Source: Toxorhynchites rutilus septentrionalis (taxonomy: Eukaryota; Arthropoda; Insecta; Diptera; Culicidae). Taken from it: a stretch of 64,000 bases of DNA. The notes under the pieces were generated by a model. That model did not search any database, had not been told where the DNA came from, and worked only from the letters and a program-made list of their open reading frames with translations. Below are positions 1 through 11,825 of the stretch, piece after piece. Both the position numbers and the translations under genes were made by a program. Location: contig NC_073745.1 in assembly GCF_029784135.1 (NCBI RefSeq), forward strand, positions 308,154,834-308,218,833, in the 5' to 3' direction. The first letter of the stretch is position 1. Each line of letters starts with the position of its first letter.

Positions 1-405
1 GCTAACTGGCAACGCAAATGGAACGAAGATGAATTGGGCCGGTGGTTTCACTCGATTATCCCTAAGGTTAGCCTCAAACCGTGGTTCAAAAGTCTGGACT
101 TGAGTCGGGACTTTATTCGCACCTTCTCCCGACTCATGTCCAATCACTGTTCGTCAGATGCGCTTCTCTTTCGTTTCAATCTTGCCAGCAACAATCTCTG
201 CGTCTGTGGTCAAGGTTATCACGACATCGAGCATGTTGTTTGGTCGTGCGAGGTGTATCTTGTCGCCAGATCGAATTTAGAAAACTCCCTTCGGGCCCGA
301 GGAAGACAGCCCAATGTGCCGGTGAGAGATGTGTTGGCTCGGTTAGACCTTGATTACATGACCCAAATATATGTTTTCCTTAAAGCTATCGATCTTCGTG
401 TGTGA
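1..405 (+). pseudogene. LINE-A copy i, ORF2 C-terminal end (partial)
   Basis: Open from the first base of the window to a stop at 403-405, 134 residues. This is the extreme C-terminal part of a non-LTR retrotransposon ORF2, downstream of RNase H. It matches by eye the same stretch of the full-length copy near 59338-59737. It keeps the Cys/His segment in CVCGQGYHDIEHVVWSC, which has the C-x-C...H...C arrangement typical of the C-terminal gag-like knuckle of I/R1-group elements. There are no stops or frameshifts in the visible part, unlike the full-length copy, which has a stop in the corresponding region. The 5' remainder lies outside the window, so whether the whole ORF2 is intact cannot be judged. 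It is a mobile-element gene, not a host gene. Confidence 0.85.
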
Positions 406-750
406 TTGTACCTATGTCCTTATACCCTCCTTTTCATCCATTGCGAGCGATTGGCCCCCTTGGTATAAACAGCAAAATAAGTTGAAATGTAAATATACAA
501 TAGATATACGAATAGATTTAAGAATCGAGTGTGATCATCAACATTGTAACAATTCCCTTATATCCCATCCCTTTCCTGAAAGAATATGTCACCCTCTAAA
601 CTCGAGTAAACCGCGAGTAATCGGTTTTCCACCTTACTAACCATAGTGTTAGGAAAATTATTTATGTATAGTTTTAAAACATATATTTAAGAATTCGGCT
701 CCTTTAAACTAATGTAACTGAGCCTGTAAAAATAAACGATTTATATAAAA
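1..750 (+). mobile_element. LINE-A copy i: 3' end of an I-group non-LTR retrotransposon
   Basis: The ORF2 tail is followed by about 340 bases of 3' UTR and an A-rich end near 738-755. The UTR is alignable by eye with copies at 49425-49960 and 59738-60084. It contains the CTCG/ACCG/CGAG/CGGT pseudoknot candidate (601-626) and the terminal hairpin GGCTC (697-701) with GAGCC (720-724). The 3' junction lies directly against a minus-strand gypsy fragment, so the LINE probably inserted into that older element. The upstream target duplication is outside the window and cannot be checked. Presence of RNase H in the family and CCHC knuckles in ORF1 place it in the I/LOA group; the exact clade is not resolved. 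Confidence 0.85.
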
Positions 751-751
751 A

Positions 752-1525
752 TAATAAAACTTCTGCATTATTATTTACATTTATAAATTTTACGTATTGT
801 ACCTCTGGGCTCACTAATGTTTTGGCACAGAAAACTCCAGGCTTAATTTGTTTTGATAAAATTATGCTATCTTCCTTAATATTTACAAAATTTACTTGTT
901 TGACTATTTGACATCTAGGAGGAATAACTATATTTCCTTCGTATTTGTCTTCTATAGGTATTTCAAAACGTTGACCTCTAAATTCGAATGAAAGTAGCCA
1001 TGTTTTTAGGCAAATGTTACATTCATATTTAGCTAAAAAGTCTCTCCTAAGTATTCCGTCGGTTTGGATTGGGAAACCTTTTGTTACTGCTTGAAAACTG
1101 TGTGGGATTAGAGTGTCATTAATTATTATATTGGAAAAGGTACGGCCGATAGTTTTTATTTTACCATCGGTCAATCCGTTTATAATGCATTTCTGATTGG
1201 TGTATATTTCCTGGAATTCTTTCAGTGTATTTTCCTTAATTATTGAGACGTCCGCCCCTATATCAATGATAAGGTTGACGGGTTTCTCGCATATATCTAT
1301 TTTAAGTGTGACAAAATTCGCATAGGTCAAATTGCATGTATAAACATTTATTCCCGATTCGGGTACGTCATTTCCCCGTTGCGTTGTTGTGCCTCGGATT
1401 GGGGATATTCCAAAGGCAATTCTTCGTTTTCCGTCACATACACATTCCGTTGTGTTAAGTTGCTAGGTCGGCCTCTGTTGTCACGAGGTTGATTATTTTC
1501 CCATCGTCTTCCGTTGTTCAGGTTT
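752..1525 (-). pseudogene. Ty3/gypsy-type LTR retrotransposon fragment (gag end and protease)
   Basis: On the minus strand an open frame (about 1330 down to 755) has the retropepsin active-site pattern LIIDIGADVSII, a DTGA-like motif with Ile in place of Thr, followed by the flap-side segment GILRRDFLAKYEC. This combination is characteristic of insect gypsy-group proteases. Upstream on the same strand (about 1525-1331) is a polar Asn/Arg/Gln-rich stretch with stops, consistent with the C-terminal end of gag. Reverse transcriptase, integrase and LTRs are absent. The last 14 codons of the computed frame (704-750) are not gypsy but the antisense of the LINE-A 3' end, showing that the LINE landed in the gypsy sequence. 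The active-site Thr change and the missing remainder mean it is dead. Confidence 0.7.
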
Positions 1526-4500
1526 CTTCAGTTATTCTCTAGAAAAAAAAACTGTCTTCGACAAAGTTGTTACATACGATAGAGCGCTCATTTTTATGTT
1601 ATCAAAAATAGGGTGACCAAAATTGTCGATGAAATGAAAAATATAACTTTCTTATCTTTATTAATAGAGGTAAACATAGTTCGATCGCAAAATATTTGTA
1701 TTAGTAAGCTTTAAAAGTCTTCCGAAGACAGTTTGTATGTAGACTTTGAAATGTAAAAGTTAGAGCAAAAACATTTTTTTAATGGTGACCCTAACGTAAT
1801 TCAGAAAAAAGGCGCTATATTGGTTATTTCAAGAGGATTCCATCAAATGGTGCAAAACTAAGATATAGTTTGAGTCCTGGAATGTTATTGACACGCTGTG
1901 TAGCCCAACCATTGCCATATGTGAGTGTGTCGAAAAAAGATACAAGGGATGTTTATAAAAGCGGGTTCGTGCTTTGTGTATTAACCTTGTGTAGTCTTTT
2001 CTAATCTGGAGATGAAAAATATATTTTTTTAAAGCTACTCATTCCACGAAAATGTCTGGTACCTTCTACTCCCAGCACAATTTGCAATGTTTATCTGATT
2101 CACTAAAACTTTGACCAATCAGGAAATAGAAACGGATGAACGTATCAATATATAAAAATTTGCAGGGCTGAACTGGGCTAAATTTTCTGAATAAACTCAA
2201 ATAATTTTTGTTACAAAAAATAATTCAACTATTTACAGAATTCAATGCACATATGTGCGTCGAGTTCATGTGTGATAATTATTTCTTCAAATATTGATAA
2301 TAAATTACCTCTTTACCGATAGTTTTGTCCATCACACATATTCCTATCAAATCAAAAATTGGCGGCTAGAAGATTCTAAAACTATAAACTGATGTACATT
2401 TTATCTCCAGGTTTGGTCCAGGCTCCAGGTCTCCAGGCTGATCTGATACGAAGTTACACTTTTTTCACTATCCTATTTTAATCTTTAAGGAATAACTTTC
2501 ATCTTTAGTAATATAAGTGTATTTTCTTTTTTTAAACATGATTAGATTTTTTGAATACCCCTGGAGAAACAATTTGTCACAGTTCTGTCAAAGTTCATTC
2601 TTTGTGACCAATTGCCCACAAGATCTCGTGGTTCATAATTGATAGTTGTAGCTTCGAGTTGCGCCCAGAGTACATGAACACCCATGATTGAACATTAGCG
2701 ACTACATGAAAACACTTTCAGCAGTAAAATACTTAAGAATGTTTTATTTCAGTTTCAGCTTTGAAAAATGGCTGTCATTTAGGATTTGCACAACAAGCAA
2801 TCTTCCTTTGGTCTTTGATGCGAGTGGATAAAGAAAAATTAATCATAATTATGTCAAAAGCTTATTGATAGCAACGAGGATTATGGCTTGGTTTACCTAG
2901 ACCTAATATACTCTCATCATTCCGCTCCATAGCACATTGTACGGCAACTGTATTTTTCCCACGACCGCTCTCTCGCTGACATACCACAACCAATCGTTCG
3001 ACAAAACCATCCACATTGTGACTAAGTCATCCTGAAGACTTCTTCCCGCTTTGTCAGACAGACCACAATCTTGAAGTCAAACTCAACCAAGCAGACACAC
3101 CTGACAGACCGAAAGCTTCTACATATTCGCTCCGCTCCACTTTGGCTTTGGTAAATTCATTAAATCTGAAATGTGTGCACCTTCTTCCCCCGCTCACCCC
3201 GAAAAACCACCATTTCTTTCCAACCATTCGCCGCAGGACTCGTTCGATGGGACGAGGACGTGTGTCTGTGTGTGTGTTTGTGCAGTGCCCTCGGAACGGC
3301 AGCTCCAATATCAGACGTCTCCTCGGAGATTCCGAAGGGCACACACAGAGCGAGCGGAGAACAAAAAGACAAGCCGAGCAAACGGAAACAAAATTATCAT
3401 CATAATACCGTATCCTTATCCTTATCACATATTGTTATATTCATGAGGGCAAACATCTCACTCTCCACTCCGACATCATTCGGCGATAGAAGCGGCTGAA
3501 GTTGTTCCGGATGATCTTCCGGTGGTTCTATCTCGCACTGCTCTGATCTGAGCGTGAGTGGGAGTTGAGCCTGTTTTTCCTGAATGAATGAGGGCGAGGG
3601 TTGGCAGGCAGCCTAAAACTACGGGGAGAGCGATAACTATAAACTTTTGGAATTGATATATGCAAAAATTTGCATACTGCCATGAATCTGGTTTGAGTTT
3701 CGGAAAACCGGAGGGAAAAGAATAAGATTCTAACACACGTGAGCACAAGGATTCTTCTCACTTCACCGGGTCGTTTGGGGATGGATTCCAAGTCATCGGA
3801 GCGAACGACTAGTGAATACTACCGGGGCATTATTTCCATGTGTGCAAAGTTATTACTTCTTACTATGTTACACATTTTACACGAACTAATTCTGCCAAAG
3901 TCCTATTCAACCAGCGGTGACATCTTGATTGATGTACATCCCATCATTGACTTGCTCTATTTCGTAGCGGAGAACCTGTCAAATTAATCATCCAGATTAG
4001 TAATTCGTTGAACCAACGGATAAAAGTCACTCAAGTTGATACGATTGTTAAACGGAAATCGTCATGATGTGCTGCAGATTTTATCCGAATTCCAATGTTC
4101 GTTTTTCGATCGTTGACCTTATTCTCTACCACTCGTCAAGAATCGTCACCGGGATTGACAGTCCGGTCGAATGGCTGTTAACAAGTCTAGTAGTCTAGCG
4201 CGGGAGTTCCAGCAAACCGACAGCATAGTTGCCGCAAGGCTAATGGATTCGATCTTCTTTTTCCGCCGAGCTCTCGACACGATGGGCCAAATGAGGGCGC
4301 CCAGTAGGGGTGTGTGTGTGTGTATGTACATGTGTATACAAACCTTGGGTGAAGCGAAAATCGCTATTGGATGGGAGGAAAAATGGGAAAAAATGATTCA
4401 TTTTGTTTCACCCCCTGATTGGAACTCGCCTTGGCAGCTCAATCTCATGTTGGTACTGGTGAATGTGAGCTCCGGATAAAATATGTATGCGGTAGTAGAT

Positions 4501-5300
4501 ATCCAATGCAAAATGTACATATTTGGTAGAGCAAATCTGCGAGAAATGTGATATCCAAATTAATCAATCAATCATTGTTGGTTTTATCGATCAGTGTGTA
4601 CTTTTTATTTTTGATTTGGGTTTTCCGAACGGACCGAACGATGCAGGATGTCGCTCGTCGATCGGTGTTTGATCTATCCTGATTATAACTCATGAGCAGA
4701 ACGTATCTTGCCGACGTATGAAATATTTTAACACTATATAAGTTCTGATCAGAAGGAACTCGTGAATTCATGAAGAAAGCCTGCTTCTGGTGGAGTGAAA
4801 TAGTGAACATGCACAGTTGTGCTTACATTCATTTTTGTTTAGAATTCGTTTATTGTCAAATTCGATAATTCTACAGTTTTGCTTGAATCTAAATTGGATT
4901 TCTTTAGTATTTCTTAAATATACCCAAACTCATCCGCATTTTTGGCATATGCTCACAAAATTTGCCCCATGAAACCAAAAAAAGTTATACTCAACATCTT
5001 TTAGTTCTGTAATGAGACTGTTTATTTATATAAAGCGGCACTTGCGTAACATGTTGATACAAGTGCGGTGTTTATTTACAGCATGGGAATGTTGCATCGC
5101 AGTCATAAATCGTATAGCGGATGACTAATACTTTATGGCCTGCGCTTAAAGAGGGTTTGGAAGATTGGGTTCATTTAGTGTGAAATGAGAAGGACTATTT
5201 ATGAATAGGGATAATGGGATGAAGATGTGAGAAAGAATATGAAAAAGGGAAATACTGCCACACCCACACTCAAACGGTTAGGAAGAGTGGCGCTGATGGG
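1526..5300. other. Intergenic stretch without recognisable genes
   Basis: AT-rich sequence with no open frame that resembles a known protein. Two patches differ: about 2930-3560 is richer in GC, with overlapping open frames on both strands and short TG runs (near 3260-3290 and 4308-4335), but nothing in any frame is recognisable. 4590-4810 has a short minus-strand frame, also unrecognised. No TIRs, SINE boxes or long repeats were seen. Confidence 0.5.
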
Positions 5301-5955
5301 TATGTTATAGAAATTGCACCGATTTCTTTTAGCCAGTCACGTGTACGGTCGTTTTATTTTGACGTTGCTTTAGCTGTAGTTCATTTTAATTTCATTTTAA
5401 CATAGTTCATAAGTTGTACATATTTTTACTTACAAAATTCGATATGCGATAAGTTTTAAATAATCCCATTCTTCGCCGATTGCCCGAAGTAACCAGACGA
5501 AGGAAAGTCGCGTCCAAGTTCCGTTATCGGTTACCGCGTGATTGTTGTTTTTTTTTGCCGCTGAAGAGTTCATTTCGCTATCTGGATAGTGAGTGAAGTG
5601 CCCTGCCTGCAAGTGGATAAAGGCTTTCATCCTCGGAAAGCCAAGCATTGGTTTTTGTTTTGTCGCTGCTTCGCCGACATTGGAGATTTCGCCGAGTCAT
5701 CGTGCCAACAGTGACAGTGCGGGTAAGCTTTCACCGACGACTGTGTGTAGTGGTGTCGTAGACACATTCCCACCACCAACGAGCTTTCAGCACGCTCCCG
5801 TTCATCTGCACTGGAGTGCGTTCATAGGTGAATAACATTAAATATACTGAGAGAAAATATTTAATAATTATAAGTTTTGTTTTTTTGTTTTTGTGAATTA
5901 TTTTATTGTGAAATATTGTTTAAAAAAATACTTAGAATATAAGTGAAAATTTAAA

Positions 5956-7527
5956 ATGGCAGAGAGTGGGGGACCTTCGGATATGGAGGTCTCTGACTCT
6001 AGTTCCCTCCTAACGGATAAAAAAAAGTCACTCAAACGTGTTCCAAATACGGAAGATACTTCTTCTGGGGACGAGTCAGCTAACCCTACCAAGCCTCCCT
6101 CCAAAAAACTAGCAAATCTCCCATCTGCCATTAACGATCCCACTCTACCTTCAACCTCGTCTTCTCCCTCTGTTCTTTCCGCTCCTTCTCAACCTTCGCC
6201 TTCCCACTCTCAATCCCCGTCCTCGCCTTCCCCCCCTGTTATTCCCACTCCCCGTGTAAAGGTCTATCCAGAAGATGCGCCCGGAACTGGTCCCTGGGTT
6301 GTTTTCTTCAGGCCTAAGCCAAATGGAAAGGCGTTGAGAGTCATGCAGATCGCGAAAAATCTGGCAAGGTATACCTCCGTTTCGGAAATTTCGAAGGTTA
6401 GACCAAACAAATTGCGAGTTGTCGTGAATGATCGAAAAGACGCAAACAAGATTGTTGTCGATCAGCATTTTACAATTGAGTATCGGGTCTACATACCCTC
6501 TCACATAGTCGAAATTGAGGGTGTGATAACCGAAACCGGCTTGACGTGCGAATACATTACGAGTGAAGGTACCGACCGTTTTAAAAAACTGCCCTCGACG
6601 ACTGTTAAGATCTTGGGTTGCCGCCAGCTCGGAACAGTCTCCCATGAAGGAGAAGAAAAGAAATTTACGCCGTCCAACTCGTTTCGAGTCACCTTCGCTG
6701 GTTCAGCTCTCCCTGACTACGTGATGGTAGATAAATTGAGGTTAGCCGTGCGACTTTTTATTCCAAAGCCAATGACTTGTCTAAAGTGCAAGTCAGTTGG
6801 TCACACGGCTGCTTATTGTGCCAATAAAGAACGATGTGCCACTTGCGGAGAACAACATGAGGGGAAATCCTGCAGTGCGACTGAGCATAAGTGTCCATAT
6901 TGCGGGGGATCCCCACACGTGCTCTCAGCTTGTGAAACATACAAGGCTCGCTGGGAGAAACAGAAGCGCTCTTTGAGGGAACGCTCTAAACGCACTTTCG
7001 CAGAAATTTTGAAGGGCGCTTCTCCACTGGCTCAAGAACAACAACCAATTAATACACACAATGTCTTCGCTACGTTGCCAGTTGACGAAATGGAAGCGGA
7101 TACAGCTAACGGGGGCACGCCGTTTATTTCTCAAGGGAATCCCCGGCGCAAAAATGTGACCACTCCCAAAGTTCAAGGACAAGTCCCTCCGGTGATACCC
7201 CCTGTTAGCTTGCCCAAAAAATCGAGTGCAGCGGATAAGCAAAATCAGGTCCCTCCTGGCCTCCGTGGTAATAGTTCACCTTCGAACGACCCAGCACTCG
7301 AGGGGACATCAAAAACCCCAACTGTCTCTGTTTTTCCGTCAAGTTCAACTTCCCAATCGGGATTTATAAAGTTGTCTGACCTTGTGGATCAAATCTTCAC
7401 GTGTTTTAATGTTTCAAACTCCATCAGAACCATTGTCACCGCAATGCTTCCAGTACTAAAGACAATTTTGCAGCAATTGATGCAAACATGGCCCCTCCTT
7501 GCAATGATTATCTCTCTTGATGTCTAA
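5956..7527 (+). CDS. LINE-A copy ii ORF1 (CCHC nucleic-acid-binding protein), intact
   Basis: 523-codon open frame, the only complete long ORF in the window. It is the ORF1 nucleic-acid-binding protein of an I/LOA-group LINE, expected to coat element RNA and aid target-primed reverse transcription. Residues 1-100 are a low-complexity Ser/Pro/Lys-rich tail. A folded middle region begins at YPEDAPGTGPWVV and probably carries an RRM-like fold (inference). Three zinc knuckles follow at about residues 275-325: CLKCKSVGHTAAYC, CATCGEQHEGKSC and CPYCGGSPHVLSAC, with spacing CX2CX4HX4C, CX2CX3HX4C and CX2CX4HX4C. The C-terminal third is Pro/Ser-rich and ends in a hydrophobic helix. The ATG at 5956 sits in AAAATGG and is the first in the frame. 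The stop overlaps the ORF2 start in ATGTCTAA (7520-7527). Confidence 0.85.
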   Translation: MAESGGPSDMEVSDSSSLLTDKKKSLKRVPNTEDTSSGDESANPTKPPSKKLANLPSAINDPTLPSTSSSPSVLSAPSQPSPSHSQSPSSPSPPVIPTPRVKVYPEDAPGTGPWVVFFRPKPNGKALRVMQIAKNLARYTSVSEISKVRPNKLRVVVNDRKDANKIVVDQHFTIEYRVYIPSHIVEIEGVITETGLTCEYITSEGTDRFKKLPSTTVKILGCRQLGTVSHEGEEKKFTPSNSFRVTFAGSALPDYVMVDKLRLAVRLFIPKPMTCLKCKSVGHTAAYCANKERCATCGEQHEGKSCSATEHKCPYCGGSPHVLSACETYKARWEKQKRSLRERSKRTFAEILKGASPLAQEQQPINTHNVFATLPVDEMEADTANGGTPFISQGNPRRKNVTTPKVQGQVPPVIPPVSLPKKSSAADKQNQVPPGLRGNSSPSNDPALEGTSKTPTVSVFPSSSTSQSGFIKLSDLVDQIFTCFNVSNSIRTIVTAMLPVLKTILQQLMQTWPLLAMIISLDV

Positions 7528-10500
7528 TTTAAATAGAGAGGTCGGAGATATCACTGTTTTACAGTGGAATTGTCGTAGTCTTATGCCTAAATTGGATACA
7601 TTCAAATTTCTAATTCATAAACTCAATTGTGATGTTTTTGCTCTATCCGAAACCTGGCTCTCTTCTCAAAATGATCTCTCTTTCCACGATTTTAATATAA
7701 TACGCTTGGACCGTGACAGATACGGAGGGGTACTATTGGGGATCAATAAGTGTCACTCATTTTTTAGAATTGACCTTCCACCTATTGGAGGGATCGAAGC
7801 TGTTGCTTGTCATGCAAACATCAGAGGCAAAGACCTCTGTATAGTCAGCTTGTATTGGCCTCCGAGAGCTGCGGTTAGCCGCAAGCAACTTGTTGACATG
7901 TGCTCACTCCTTCCTGAGCCACGATTAATCTTGGGAGACTTCAACTCTCACGGAACTGCCTGGGGGGAACAGTACGACGACAATCGTTCATCGTTGATAT
8001 ATGACCTTTGTAACAGCTTCAATATGACCGTTTTGAACACTGGGGAAACAACACGTGTACCTAAACCTCCTGCTAACCCAAGTGCTCTTGACCTCTCGCT
8101 TTGCTCGAATTCACTATCGTTAGATTGCAAGTGGAATGTAATCCAGGATCCCAACGGTAGTGACCACTTGCCAATCAAAATTTCTATCACCAATGGGTTG
8201 AATTCTTCTGAATCAATAAACATGGCATACGACCTCACAAGACACATTGACTGGAAAAATATGCGGACGCGATTGCTTTAGCCATCAATTCCAGAGATGG
8301 TTTGCCTCCATTGGAGGAGTATAACTTCATTTCTCGTTTGATATATGACAGCGCGGTTCGCGCTCAAACGAAACCCATCCCAGGTTCCACTATTCGTCGA
8401 AGGCCTCCCAATTCATGGTGGGATGGCCAGTGTTCCAAGCTTTATGGAGATAAATCGAATGCATTTAAAGCTTTTCGGAAACGTGGAACCCCTGAAAATT
8501 TTCAGAAGTATTTGGACCTTGAAAATCAATTTAAAAACTTGATCAAAGGGAAAAAACGTGCTTATTGGCGAAATTTCGTGGGAGGTTTATCACGAGAAAC
8601 GTCAATGAAAAAATTATGGAAAGTGGCTCGAAACATGAGAAATCGCTCTTCATCCAATGAAAGCGAAGAATATTCACATCGATGGATTTTTAATTTTGCA
8701 CGAAAGGTTTGTCCCGATTCCGCTCCAGTGCAAAGAATTATTCGAGATATACCACAAGATAGGTGCGATCTTGATTCCGAGTTTTCGATGGTAGAATTCT
8801 CTCTTGCTCTCCTTTCATGTAACAATTCTGCTCCGGGATCGGATAGAATTAAGTTCAACTTGCTGAAAAATCTCCCTGATGTGGCGAAACATCGCTTGTT
8901 GAACTTATTCAATCGGTTTCTGGAGCATAATATTGTTCCAGATGATTGGAGACAAGTACGAGTTATAGCTATTCAAAAACCCGGAAAACCCGCGTCCGAC
9001 TTCAATTCGTACCGCCCAATAGCAATGCTGTCTTGTATACGGAAATTGTTGGAGAAAATTATCTTGTTTCGCCTTGATCGATGGGTTGAAACGAATGGCC
9101 TACTCTCAGATACACAATATGGGTTCCGCAGGGGCAAGGGGACGAATGATTGTCTTGCGTTGCTTACAAATGGCTTACGCCGGAAAAAAACAAATGGCTT
9201 CAGTATTCTTGGACATAAAGGGGGCCTTTGATTCTGTTTCAATAGAGGTTTTGTCGGACAAATTACACTCTCAGGGTCTGCCGCCTCTATTGAATAATAT
9301 GTTATATAACTTGCTTTGTGAGAAACATTTGAACTTTTCTCACGGAGATTCGGCAGTAAGTCGGGTCTCTTACATGGGACTCCCCCAGGGCTCATGTTTA
9401 AGCCCCCTTTTGTACAACTTCTACGTAAGCGACATTGACAATTGCCTTACACAAAATTGCAGCCTAAGACAACTTGCAGATGATGGAGTGGTGTCTGTCG
9501 TAGGATCAAACGAATCCGACCTGCAAGAATCCTTACAAGATACTTTGAACAATTTTTCAACCTGGGCCATTGGGCTAGGGATCGAATTCTCCACGGAGAA
9601 AACAGAGATGGTGGTTTTTTCTAGGAAGCATAGACCAGCAAAACCAAAGCTTCAACTTTTGGGTAAACCGATCACTCATGATATGTCATTCAAGTATCTT
9701 GGGGTCTGGTTCGACTCCAAATGTACTTGGGGGGCCCATATTAGGTATCTGAGTAAAAAATGCCAACAAAGAATAAACTTTCTCCGTACAATTACCGGCA
9801 CCTGGTGGGGAGCCCATCCAGAAGATCTTATAATGTTGTATCGAACAACTATTCTCTCAGTGATGGAGTATGGCAGTTTCTGTTTTCAATCAGCTGCCAA
9901 AACACACCTCATTAAACTCGAGCGAATTCAGTATCTTTGTCTCCGTATCGCGTTGGGATGTATGCCCTCAACGCATACCATGAGTCTCGAGGTTTTGGCA
10001 GGCCTACTCCCACTAAAAGATCGCTTCAATTTATTATCTCTTCGGTTCCTCATCCGGTGTAAGGTTATGAACCCATTGGTGATCGGAAATTTTGAGCAGC
10101 TGATCGAGCTAAATTTTCATTCTGGATTCATGAGCTCATATCATGAATTCGTCTCCATGCAGGTTGATCCTTCTTCGTATATTCCCAACCGTGTTTGTTT
10201 TCCTGACTACATCAATTCCTCTGTGCATTTTGATCTGTCCATGAAGCAGGATATCCATGGAACATCAGATTATCTTCGATCGAGGATCGTTCCAACGATC
10301 TTCGATGCAAAGTATGGGGATATCAATTGTGATAATATGTACTTTACTGATGGGTCCTCTATGAATGAGTCCACAGGATTTGGAGTGTTCAACGAATTTT
10401 TTAGCACCTCACACAGTCTTCAGAATCCTTGCTCAGTGTATATTGCTGAATTGGCAGCGATACACTGGGCGCTGGACAGCGTCGCCTCACGACCTGTTGA

Positions 10501-10709
10501 ACACTATTACATTGTAACGGATAGTCTTAGCTCTGTCGAAGCTATCCGTTCAGTGAGGCCGGAAAAGCACTCGCCGTACTTCCTTGAGAGAATACGAGAA
10601 ATTTTGAGTGCTTTATCCAGACGCTGTTATGTCATTACCTTTGTCTGGGTCCCTTCACATTGCTCAATTCTGGGTAATGAGAGGGCTGACTCATTAGCAA
10701 AGGTAGGTG
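7520..10709 (+). pseudogene. LINE-A copy ii ORF2: APE endonuclease, reverse transcriptase, RNase H (frameshifted)
   Basis: ORF2 starts at ATG 7520 inside the ORF1 stop. It begins with an apurinic-type endonuclease: QWNCRS, SETWL, GDFNSHGTAWG and SDHLPI are the usual catalytic blocks. A one-base deletion near 8262 relative to the copy at 56053 breaks the frame. The second segment (about 8262-9165) holds RT blocks including NSAPGSD and SYRPIAMLSC. An 11-base deletion near 9163-9170 causes a second break. The last segment holds FLDIKGAFDSV, GLPQGSCLSPLL, the catalytic LADD (9473-9484) and FKYLGVWFD, then RNase H with YFTDGSS, AELAAI, VTDSLSS and VPSHCSILGNERAD. It ends abruptly at ADSLAKVG. Leu at the first position of the usual F/Y-x-D-D box is shared with copy iv. 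Confidence 0.88.
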
Positions 10710-11521
10710 TTCTAGGTTAAGGTTAAGGTGTTCTAGGTTAAGTTCTCAATAGGTTAAGTTATTTTAGTCTACTCACTATTTAGCATTGATTTCAATATTT
10801 TAATTTTCACTTCACAACTAGTTTTAAGTATAAACTGTATGATTTGCAAGTATATTTTAGTATTTAAGTATACTTTTAAGCAATCGACAATTCTAGATTT
10901 TAAGTTGAATTCTCGCGTAATTTTTGAAAAGGTCCTATGTAACATTCACATCAACTCGAGAAAAACGAAGTTGAAGATCGGAACATTGTTCCGCGAATTG
11001 TTTCAAAAGAAATCGATCTTTATCACTACTTTTACCACTAGCAGTCAATAATAACTCCGCAAAACCAATCGTAACTGTTGTTATGTGATTTTAGTTTGAT
11101 ATTGAAACCTCCGAGCGAAAAATGTTACATTGGACGTTTTGACTGACCGCTTCGTACATTGGACAAATTACGTTCTACGATGACAATTTGCAAATAACCA
11201 CTGCACAACGCTTCAAATACTTGCATTTCGTGCTAAAAGCAGATCATTATTGTTATAGCTCATTGAATTGCACTAAAAACGATATCAACACCCGAAAATA
11301 ACAAAAAATCAAAATGTCCGAAGTGTGACTTCGTGTTGTTTTGATTGCTTTGTTACTTCGGACGTATCGAGCGTCAGAGGAAAGTGGCGTCCGAAGTAAT
11401 AGTCGAGTGCTTAAAATTCGAATCTGTACATTGGACATTTTTTGTATCGGTAATAAAAAGGTGAAAAGGATAGATACTTGAACGGTTGTTTTCGCATTGC
11501 ATTCAATGATTGAGCACTAAT
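10710..11521. other. AT-rich spacer with short GGTTAAGG/TTCTAGGTTA repeats at its left edge
   Basis: Immediately after the broken LINE, 10707-10760 contains repeated GGTTAAG and TTCTAGGTTAAG words. The rest is AT-rich with a 70-codon frame at 10839-11051 that I do not recognise and regard as chance. Confidence 0.4.
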
Positions 11522-11825
11522 AGTATGCATCCATGGTGCTCCCGTGGCCGAGTGGTTAGCGTCATAACTAACATGCCGGGTGTTCGGGTTCGATTCCCGT
11601 TCTGGTCGGGGGAATTTTTCGTCAAAGAAATTTCCTCCGACTTGCACTGTGATCACGCGTATTCTAGAGCTTGCCACTCAGAATGCATTCAAGGCGTGTT
11701 ATTTGGCATAGAAATCTCAACTAAGTACTAATAAAAATGACGCAAGTAATACTACGTTGAGACGGTGAAGTTCCTCTAGGAACGTTAGTGCCATTGAAGA
11801 AGAAGAAGAAGAAGTATGCATCCAT
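11522..11825 (+). mobile_element. tRNA-derived SINE, Feilai-like, with 13-bp target duplication
   Basis: A complete SINE (11535-11812) flanked by perfect 13-bp copies of AGTATGCATCCAT at 11522-11534 and 11813-11825. The RNA polymerase III promoter is clear: A box TGGCCGAGTGG at 11545-11555 and B box GGTTCGATTCC at 11587-11597. The tRNA-like head is followed by an unrelated body and ends in a GAA-repeat tail (11795-11812). Two other copies lie at 38935-39212 (minus) and 50984-51140. The head resembles the mosquito Feilai type from memory; the family name is not verified. Confidence 0.9.

Larger units (their letters stand above)
5301..10709 (+). mobile_element. LINE-A copy ii (5' subfamily variant, 3' truncated)
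   Basis: A LINE-A copy with a leader, an intact ORF1 (5956-7527) and a broken ORF2 (7520-10709). The exact 5' end is not defined: the leader upstream of 5956 is not alignable by eye with the 482-base leader of the full-length copy at 54013-54494, and no target duplication could be found. At 10707-10709 the sequence leaves the element in the RNase H domain and enters a GGTTAAGG/TTCTAGGTTA-rich stretch, so the C-terminal domain and 3' UTR are missing. From the middle of ORF1 to the break it is nearly identical to the copy at 54013-60084. Confidence 0.85.

Noticed and set aside
704..750. C-terminal extension of the gypsy protease frame
   Set aside because: These codons are the antisense of the LINE-A 3' end, conserved in other LINE-A copies.
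3054..3499. Overlapping 70-124 codon frames on both strands
   Set aside because: All frames look alike in length, are Cys/Ser-rich without motifs, and include translated TG runs; more likely GC-rich non-coding DNA.
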